Source: Crocinitomicaceae bacterium
Lineage (GTDB): Bacteria > Bacteroidota > Bacteroidia > Flavobacteriales_D > Crocinitomicaceae
Assembly: GCA_013215515.1 (NCBI GenBank)
Contig: JABSPC010000596.1
Span: forward strand, 1 to 5,264
Length of the DNA stretch: 5,264 nucleotides
Direction of reading: 5' to 3'
The notes beneath the pieces are model-generated. The model saw only the letters and a program-made list of their open reading frames with translations, had not been told where the DNA came from and did not search any database. Positions 1-5,264 of this stretch are shown in pieces; the first letter of the stretch is position 1, and each line of letters opens with the position of its first letter. The translations under genes and the position numbers were made by a program.

Positions 1-844
1 CAGCTTCTACAGAAAGCATTAATTGTTCTAAATATTGATACTCAGGTCTGTTTTTATAACTTGAATCTGTGAAAGAAGTGTAATCATAAATGTCTACCAA
101 TTTCAATGGAACAAGGAAATCTTCTCCTGCCATTAGGCCAATATTTGGATCAAGATTCAACAAGCCAATCAATTCTGCTGACTTGGTATCGAATTGAATT
201 TGCGAATCGTACATCTCAACTTTCAAATGATTGAGGTTACTTTTTGCCAACAGTAATTCAGAAGGGTATCTCAAATCTGCGTCAACTTGCGTTTGAATCT
301 GAGCGATAATTGTATCCGCCCCTACAACTAATTCTTGATAGGCTCTCAAGTACAATTGAGCTGAAAGAAAATCGTAATACGTATTGATGATTTGAAGCAA
401 TGCTTTGTTTTGTTCCGCTTGGGTTTTGTAGACCGCAGCCTCGGCTTTAAATTCTGCCGCATCAACTTTAAAAATCCCATAGCCGAAATCCCAAGTTGCA
501 TTAATTCCCAAGCCCGCGGAAAAATTTTGTCTGTTAACGTCTTGTAAAATTGTTCCCTGGGCATTCATAGCATTCCCCCACAATTGATGGAAAGAAGTTC
601 CGGCATATACCGTCGGGAGCCACCATTCTTTTGCTTTAGAAACATCTGCTAATGCTATGGCTTCGCGCTGCTTGAACTCTTTAATCGTTAGGCTGTTTGC
701 TCCACCCAATTTTAGAACTGTTTCCAAATTGATTGATCGAGCTAACTTTTGTTCTCGTTCTGGTGCGTTCTGCGCAACCACTGTTCCCGTTCCAACTATG
801 AGCAAGAATAAGAACGCACAAATTTTAATTGCGATAACTCTCAT
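1..844 (-). CDS. TolC-family outer-membrane efflux protein, 3'-truncated by the window edge
   Basis: Outer-membrane factor of the pump: members of this family (OEP/TolC) trimerise into a beta-barrel plus long alpha-helical tunnel through which the substrate leaves the cell. The frame reads 281 codons without a stop to the window edge; family members usually run about 420-480 residues, so roughly the last third lies outside. The start is the ATG at 844-842, two bases after the adaptor's TAG. It is followed by a type I signal peptide: positive N-terminus, hydrophobic core at about residues 8-23, probable cleavage VVA|QN after Ala24. Residues ~38-75 form the first helix. Residues ~108-122 (FSAGLGINATWDFGYG) match the family's first barrel-strand pattern. 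Long amphipathic helices follow at ~127-190 and ~194-230, ending in the typical 'LIGLLNLDP' (225-233). Residues ~258-281 begin the second repeat (NRPEYQYLEQ). Family assignment is firm; substrate is unknown. No Shine-Dalgarno is visible, and translation is probably coupled to the adaptor. Confidence 0.93.
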   Translation of the reverse strand, partial: MRVIAIKICAFLFLLIVGTGTVVAQNAPEREQKLARSINLETVLKLGGANSLTIKEFKQREAIALADVSKAKEWWLPTVYAGTSFHQLWGNAMNAQGTILQDVNRQNFSAGLGINATWDFGYGIFKVDAAEFKAEAAVYKTQAEQNKALLQIINTYYDFLSAQLYLRAYQELVVGADTIIAQIQTQVDADLRYPSELLLAKSNLNHLKVEMYDSQIQFDTKSAELIGLLNLDPNIGLMAGEDFLVPLKLVDIYDYTSFTDSSYKNRPEYQYLEQLMLSVEA

Positions 845-849
845 ATCTA
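842..849 (-). promoter_or_regulatory. Adaptor/TolC stop-start junction (translational coupling)
   Basis: The adaptor's TAG (849-847) is separated from the TolC-like ATG (844-842) by only two bases, giving TAG-AT-ATG. No ribosome-binding purine block precedes the ATG; the upstream sequence is the A-rich end of the adaptor gene. Terminating ribosomes could restart directly. The spacing is seen in the sequence; coupling is inferred. Confidence 0.6.
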
Positions 850-1923
850 TTTCTGTTTAAGAACTGATTTGACTTTCTGTCCAGGCTTCACCAATCCCTT
901 TCCTTGAATAACAATCAATGCATTTTCTGTAATCTCTGGATTCAAAACTTCGAAATAATCTTTATTCGAAAGCCCTTTTCTCAAAGCCACACGTTCAATA
1001 ATTCCATCGTTCACGACCAATACAAAAAACGCATTTTGATAAATCGATTGCGCTGTAACTGGTAAGGACCAAACTCCCTCACTACTACTGGTTTCTATAA
1101 GTACTTTGGCATACATTCCAGGTTTAAGAGCTCCATCTGTATTGTCTAGGTCTATTTCGACTTGCATCGTTTTCGAAGCGAAATCGAGTGCCCCTGCCAT
1201 TCGAGTTACAGTAGCTATATAAGGTTCTCCTGAAAGTTCAGGGAAGGTAATCTCAACTTGAGACCCAATTCTGACACCTGTAAGGTCTGGTTCAGGCAAT
1301 GGAACAACAACACGTACTGTTTTTATTTCCTGAATTTCTACTATTCCTTGCGGATTGTCTTCCGTTAACCCACTTTGAATTAAAGCTCCATTGTCAACCA
1401 TTCGCTGCGTAATAATTCCCGCGAACGGAGCTTTAATTTGAAGGAACGCCATTCGATCTTGGATTGCACCGACCTCAGCTTTCAACGAATAATATTCCGC
1501 TTCCGCTTCTTCAACTAGGTAAAGAGGTGTTAATGAAGGCGTTTTGTCATGCACTGATTTAAGTCGATCATAATTCGATTTCTTCGCTTTTAATCGGGCT
1601 TTCTTTTCTTGAAGACTTCGAGCCAATTGAGGATTCACAAGGCTAGCGATTAACTCGCCCTTCTTAACTTTATCTCCAATATCCTTTTTTATACTTTTCA
1701 CATAACCGCTTTCCATAGCGTACAACGTCACCTTTTGATTTGGATTCACAGTTCCTGTAATCAAAATTTCTGCCTTGAAAGAACGCTGCTCCGGCTTCAC
1801 TACTTGGACCGATTGAATTTTGCCTCCACCGTTACTTTCAGAGTCATCTGCAGATTCTGAGTCCGAGCCACAAGAGCTTACAACTAAAGAAACAGCAAGA
1901 AGATTAATGAATAAATATTTCAT
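847..1923 (-). CDS. RND efflux periplasmic adaptor (membrane fusion protein, HlyD/AcrA family), lipoprotein
   Basis: Periplasmic adaptor of 358 aa that links the RND permease to the TolC-like duct. The N-terminus is a lipoprotein signal with lipobox VSSC and lipidated Cys18, followed by an acidic Ser/Asp/Glu/Gly tether (residues 19-34). Domains in order: membrane-proximal entry strand ~36-60 (ITGTVNPNQ); first half of the biotinyl-lipoyl-like domain ~63-97 (ESGYVKSIKKDIGDKVKKGE); alpha-helical hairpin ~99-158, rich in Lys/Glu, with a TPSLTP turn at 128-133 where the hairpin tip meets the TolC partner; second lipoyl half ~159-183 (IKAPFAGIITQR); beta-barrel ~202-277 (ending ALKPGMYAKV); C-terminal membrane-proximal domain ~283-355 (LPVTAQSIYQ...VKPGQKVK). 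Length is typical of the family. The ATG at 1923-1921 starts one base after the permease stop and gives the complete signal peptide. There are no His- or Met-rich stretches that would point to metal export. Family assignment is firm; substrate is unknown. Confidence 0.95.
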   Translation of the reverse strand: MKYLFINLLAVSLVVSSCGSDSESADDSESNGGGKIQSVQVVKPEQRSFKAEILITGTVNPNQKVTLYAMESGYVKSIKKDIGDKVKKGELIASLVNPQLARSLQEKKARLKAKKSNYDRLKSVHDKTPSLTPLYLVEEAEAEYYSLKAEVGAIQDRMAFLQIKAPFAGIITQRMVDNGALIQSGLTEDNPQGIVEIQEIKTVRVVVPLPEPDLTGVRIGSQVEITFPELSGEPYIATVTRMAGALDFASKTMQVEIDLDNTDGALKPGMYAKVLIETSSSEGVWSLPVTAQSIYQNAFFVLVVNDGIIERVALRKGLSNKDYFEVLNPEITENALIVIQGKGLVKPGQKVKSVLKQK

Positions 1924-1944
1924 TTTAGTTTATTTTAGTTTTAG
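1921..1944 (-). promoter_or_regulatory. Permease/adaptor junction with A-rich CTAAAA repeats before the adaptor start
   Basis: The permease stop TAA (1927-1925) is one base from the adaptor ATG (1923-1921). On the coding strand the last permease codons hold three copies of CTAAAA (1944-1939, 1938-1933 and 1928-1923), the last running into the ATG. This gives an A-rich, probably unstructured initiation region with no Shine-Dalgarno. A-rich upstream regions are common at Bacteroidota starts. Coupled translation is inferred from the spacing. Confidence 0.5.
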
Positions 1945-4900
1945 CAATTATCAAATATAGAATTGGAACGATGTACAATGTTAAGAGCGTTGCCATGAAC
2001 GTTCCTCCGATTACAGCAATTGCTAATGGTACATTTGCTTCAGTTCCTGCACTCGTAGCCATTGCCGTTGGAACAAGCCCGAAAATTGTTGTCGCTGCGG
2101 TCATCAATACAGGCCGGAATCGATCCGTTGCACCTTTGACTATTGCTTCACGTTTTTCTTTTCCTTGTTTAACCAATGTATTAATTCTATCAATTAGTAT
2201 ATTCCCATAGGAAACAGCAATTCCTACCATCATAATGATTCCCATTAAAGATTGAATGTTAAGGTTCGTTCCTGTGATCCACATCAACATTACTACACCA
2301 ATAATTCCCATTGGGAAAACCAGTATAACAATTAACGGTTGTCTGAATGACCTAAACAACGGTACGAGTATCAAAAACGCCAAAACAACAGCCAATCCAA
2401 GTCCAAGTCCTAAATCACTAAATGAGGTTTTCATTGTTGCTACCTCACCTGAGAAACTCACTTTATACCCTTCTGGAATCTCCATCTCATCAATTCGTTT
2501 TTGAATTTCATCTGAAATAGAACCAATATCGGCACCGTCCAATCCTAATGTTGCATAGACATTGAACTCTCGCTGCAAATTATAGTGATTGATTTCAACT
2601 GGGTTTGTTGATTCTGTAATTTTTGAGAAATTTCTAAATGGAACTGGTTTGTCGTGTGTAGAACTACCAACATTTACATTTTCCAATACGTGGTCATCAT
2701 TGATCAGATATTCAGGATATGTTACACCAACATAATAGTGGTTTCCATTTTTCTCATCAATCCAGAAGGACTTATCAAATGTTGCAGAGGAATTCAAAGC
2801 AGACACAATGTTTTTTATGGCATCTACAGGTGCGACACCAAGCTCAGCCGCTTTGATTCGATCAATATCAATGTCTTTTGTAGGTTGATCCAATCGTTGT
2901 AATACACGGACATCCCTTGTGGACGGTATCAATGCAATTGTATCACGAATTCGTTCTGCCAATCCACGTAGCACATGGAGATCATTACCAATAATTTGAA
3001 CATCAATTGGAGCTGGTTTTCCATCGTTTAATGCGGCAGTAATTAATCCACCCGTATTAAAACTAATCTCTACTCCGGGATAAGCCGCATTCAATTTTTT
3101 CCTAAGTCGAGCGGCGTATTTAAACGTACTAATTTTGTGGTTCTTTTTTAATTGTACTCCGATAAAAGCATCTTGCGTCCCAGAATTTGGCGTATAGGCA
3201 GCGGGTAAATCATAAAAAATACCGATGTTGGAAATCATTTGATCTAGATCACTTTTTAAATCCTCTTTTATGATCTCTTCCATCCCAATAATAACCTCTT
3301 CCGTCTTCTTCAACGGAGTTCCGGATTCCATTCTGACCTGAATTTCCATTTGTCCAACATCAGATTGAGGGATTAATTCATATCCCAATTGGCTTTTCAT
3401 AATAAATAGGGAGAAAACGAACAATACAACAACCGTCACTATTACTCCCCATCTATACTTGATAGCTCTAACTAAACTTCGTTCATACCTTACTCTAAGT
3501 TTATCAATGAATCGTTGAAAGAATCCAAGCCATTTCTTACTCGGCTTTTCTTTTCCTTGAGGAAGCTTGTCTTTGAACAAGTATGCAGCTGCCAATGGTA
3601 CTAAGGTCAATGAAAACAGATAAGATCCTGCCATAGACCCTGCCACTGTAATTGCCAGCGGTGAGAACAGGAACTTCGCCATTCCAGTTAAGAAGATAAC
3701 GGGAAAAAAGGCAACAATTATTACGAGCGTAGATACTAGAACAGGAGTAGCAACCTCTAAAGCCGCGTCTAAAGCTGCTTTCCAAGAAGACTTACCCATT
3801 TTTAGATGCCTGTCTATATTTTCTAGAACAACAATGGAGTTATCCACTAATAGTCCTAGAACCAAAGCAATTCCACCAAGCGTAATACTATTCACCGCCT
3901 GCCCTGTGACAGACAAAATAATAAATGCGAAAAGCACTGAGAGCGGTAAACTAATAACAACGATTAGTGCAGATCTGAAATCACCGAGGAATAGTACGAG
4001 AACTATAATTACAAGAATAAGTCCACCAAGTCCAGCGTAGGACAGTCCTTTAATTGAATCACGAACGTATGAACTTTGATCAAATATTACATCGAGTTGA
4101 ACGTCACCCGGCATTCTAGCCTTCAATTCTGGTAGAGCAGCTTTTACCGCTTCAACAGATTCAATTGTATTTGCACCAGGGCGTTTAAAAATAGGAAGAT
4201 AAACCTGTTCTTTTCCATCAACCCGCGCGATGTTGGTTTGAATAACACTTGCATCCATATCAACATCTGGATTTCTAATATCCCTTATGTAGATGGGCTT
4301 ACCGTCTCTATGCAGAATAATTATATCGTCAAAATCTTCAACATTTACAATCATTCCTTTTGCATCGATTGCATAATTGACATCACCAATTTGAGCAATT
4401 CCCGAAGGTATCATTGTTGTATTCGCCTTTATCGCATCATTGACTTCTGTTTGTGATAGACCGTATGCTTCTAATTTAACGGGATCTACATAAATGCTAA
4501 TTCTTCGTTTCGTTCCTCCATAAGCGGCGGGTGCAACAATTCCGGGAACGCTACTCAACATTTGACGTAGGTTATAATACGCCAAACCGTAAAGTTCTTT
4601 ACCACTTTTTGTCTTTGAACTAACCGTCAAAAGCATCAATGGCTTGCTCGCTGTAGGATCAAAAGGCTGTACCATAGGAGGTAATGTCCCAGGTGGTTGA
4701 TAGTACATATCACTCATTGCGTAAGCCGAGGTATTGGCCATTGCTTCAGCTGGATCAACATCAGGACCGTAATAATTCGTCACGATACTCACCCCCATTA
4801 AACTCTTAGAAAGTTGTTTTTCAATTCCCGGTGATTGTCCCGTCCAACGTTCCATTCGACTGGTAATATCCTTTTCAACCACCTCTGCTGGCATCCCTGG

Positions 4901-5047
4901 ATACAAGGTGATAATTTGCATCGCCGACTTATCAAATTGCGGCAAAATATCTACAGGCATTCTTGGTATGACAACTCCCGACATCAAAGCAATGATAATC
5001 GACATTACTATAATTAGATATGGGTTTTTAAATGCAAGTTTTATCAT
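1925..5047 (-). CDS. RND-family efflux transporter permease (AcrB/AcrD/AcrF-like)
   Basis: Inner-membrane, proton-driven exporter of 1040 aa, full length for the RND superfamily (about 1,000-1,070). The layout is the classic two-fold repeat: TM1 ~9-27; periplasmic porter/docking loop ~28-335; TM2-6 ~336-490; cytoplasmic linker ~491-530; TM7 ~533-550; second periplasmic loop ~551-879; TM8-12 ~880-1035. Family motifs include PVDILPQFD (31-39), YPGMPAEVVEKDIT (49-62), TM4 GLLVDNSIVVLENI (398-411), TM6 SLTLVPLAAAYLF (479-491), SFRQPLIVI (900-908) and TM11 RFRPVLMT (976-983). Asp402 corresponds to AcrB Asp407, but the next position is Asn403 rather than Asp408, and the TM10 segment GIAVSYGNILID (942-953) has Ser946 where AcrB has Lys940. 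There is no CusA-like methionine relay, so a heavy-metal role is not supported; drugs, bile salts, lipids or other amphiphiles are possible. The ATG at 5047-5045 gives the canonical short N-terminus (MIKLAFKNPY). This is the first gene of the operon visible here. Confidence 0.96.
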   Translation of the reverse strand: MIKLAFKNPYLIIVMSIIIALMSGVVIPRMPVDILPQFDKSAMQIITLYPGMPAEVVEKDITSRMERWTGQSPGIEKQLSKSLMGVSIVTNYYGPDVDPAEAMANTSAYAMSDMYYQPPGTLPPMVQPFDPTASKPLMLLTVSSKTKSGKELYGLAYYNLRQMLSSVPGIVAPAAYGGTKRRISIYVDPVKLEAYGLSQTEVNDAIKANTTMIPSGIAQIGDVNYAIDAKGMIVNVEDFDDIIILHRDGKPIYIRDIRNPDVDMDASVIQTNIARVDGKEQVYLPIFKRPGANTIESVEAVKAALPELKARMPGDVQLDVIFDQSSYVRDSIKGLSYAGLGGLILVIIVLVLFLGDFRSALIVVISLPLSVLFAFIILSVTGQAVNSITLGGIALVLGLLVDNSIVVLENIDRHLKMGKSSWKAALDAALEVATPVLVSTLVIIVAFFPVIFLTGMAKFLFSPLAITVAGSMAGSYLFSLTLVPLAAAYLFKDKLPQGKEKPSKKWLGFFQRFIDKLRVRYERSLVRAIKYRWGVIVTVVVLFVFSLFIMKSQLGYELIPQSDVGQMEIQVRMESGTPLKKTEEVIIGMEEIIKEDLKSDLDQMISNIGIFYDLPAAYTPNSGTQDAFIGVQLKKNHKISTFKYAARLRKKLNAAYPGVEISFNTGGLITAALNDGKPAPIDVQIIGNDLHVLRGLAERIRDTIALIPSTRDVRVLQRLDQPTKDIDIDRIKAAELGVAPVDAIKNIVSALNSSATFDKSFWIDEKNGNHYYVGVTYPEYLINDDHVLENVNVGSSTHDKPVPFRNFSKITESTNPVEINHYNLQREFNVYATLGLDGADIGSISDEIQKRIDEMEIPEGYKVSFSGEVATMKTSFSDLGLGLGLAVVLAFLILVPLFRSFRQPLIVILVFPMGIIGVVMLMWITGTNLNIQSLMGIIMMVGIAVSYGNILIDRINTLVKQGKEKREAIVKGATDRFRPVLMTAATTIFGLVPTAMATSAGTEANVPLAIAVIGGTFMATLLTLYIVPILYLIIAKTKIN

Positions 5048-5063
5048 GGTTGTACTTTTTCAT
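5028..5063 (-). other. Short overlapping upstream reading frame (11 codons) across the permease start
   Basis: An ATG at 5063-5061 opens MKKYNHDKTCI and stops with TAA at 5030-5028, out of frame with the permease and running over its ATG. It is not an alternative permease start. It could compete with or modulate initiation, or be chance in A-rich DNA. The frame is seen in the sequence; any regulatory role is speculation. Confidence 0.15.
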
Positions 5064-5264
5064 TTTCAGTTAACCGATCAAGAAACTCTTCGAAAAATTA
5101 ACGGAACACAAGTTTACGTTAAAAATCTGGCGTTTCAGAGCTTATTGAACAGGAATTGGAGGGATGTAAATTCTCGCTGATCTGTATGATTGAACTGAAT
5201 TTTAACCACAAGTGACATTCGACATTAATTAACTGGTGCCAATCAAGTTTCTCCGAATTTAAAA
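5048..5264. other. Upstream non-coding region with no convincing gene
   Basis: This 217-base stretch upstream of the permease is AT-rich and shows no tRNA, hairpin terminator or recognisable protein. It holds the weak promoter candidate described separately, small palindromes (GTTAAC at 5069-5074, TTCGAA at 5089-5094, TTAATTAA at 5225-5232) and a near-perfect 7-base tandem repeat, GACATTC-GACATTA (5214-5227). A minus-strand frame is open from the window edge to a TAA at 5121-5119 (47 codons). It looks like no family I recognise and could be chance or the tail of an upstream gene. Confidence 0.5.
5109..5139 (-). promoter_or_regulatory. Candidate Bacteroidetes-type promoter for the efflux operon
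   Basis: On the minus strand, TCTG (5139-5136) lies 19 bases before TAAACTTG (5116-5109). The Bacteroidetes vegetative consensus is TTTG, a spacer of about 19-21 bases, then TAnnTTTG; each element here has one mismatch. Transcription would begin near 5102, leaving a leader of about 55 bases before the permease ATG. The match is weak and AT-rich DNA gives such hits by chance, so this is only a candidate. Confidence 0.25.

Noticed and set aside
346..564. 72-codon minus-strand frame inside the TolC-like gene
   Set aside because: It is a shifted frame; the TolC frame is open from 844 to the window edge with signal peptide and family motifs.
1971..2902. Plus-strand reading frames of about 80 codons opposite the permease gene
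   Set aside because: They lie antisense inside a full-length, clearly conserved RND gene and have no recognisable protein features; shadows of the coding strand.
3537..3785. 82-codon minus-strand frame inside the permease gene
   Set aside because: It is a shifted frame of the intact permease; the permease frame runs uninterrupted through it with conserved TM5-TM6 motifs.
1925..5047. Heavy-metal (CusA/CzcA-type) identity for the permease
   Set aside because: No methionine relay or metal-binding clusters are visible in the permease or the adaptor, and the motifs fit the AcrB-like branch better.
4908..5180. Plus-strand 90-codon frame spanning the permease start and upstream region
   Set aside because: About half is antisense to the permease N-terminus, and the rest shows no family resemblance or start signals.

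Overview
The window holds one minus-strand operon for a tripartite RND efflux pump. In transcription order (right to left) it carries an inner-membrane RND permease (1925-5047), a lipoprotein periplasmic adaptor of the membrane fusion protein (MFP/HlyD-AcrA) family (847-1923), and a TolC-family outer-membrane factor (844 down to base 1, C-terminus outside the window). Together they would form one trans-envelope channel: the permease captures substrate and couples export to proton influx, the adaptor bridges the periplasm, and the TolC-like trimer is the exit duct.

The DNA is AT-rich. None of the three starts has a recognisable purine-rich Shine-Dalgarno sequence; the start regions are A-rich instead. 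The adaptor is a lipoprotein and the best promoter-like sequence resembles the Bacteroidetes -33/-7 type. These points suggest a Bacteroidota (Flavobacteriia/Cytophagia-like) Gram-negative. This is inference; no genus can be named from this window.

Layout: bases 1-844, TolC-like gene; 845-846, two-base gap; 847-1923, adaptor; 1924, one-base gap; 1925-5047, RND permease; 5048-5264, upstream region with a weak promoter candidate, a short overlapping upstream reading frame and no convincing gene. The one- and two-base junctions imply a single transcript with coupled translation. No regulator, mobile element, RNA gene, CRISPR array or terminator was seen. The plus-strand reading frames are antisense shadows of these genes.

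I do not see a new kind of system. The points most worth a second look are the permease's altered proton-relay residues (a single Asp in TM4 and no Lys in TM10), the acidic Ser/Asp/Glu tether after the adaptor's lipid-anchored Cys, and the tight gene junctions.
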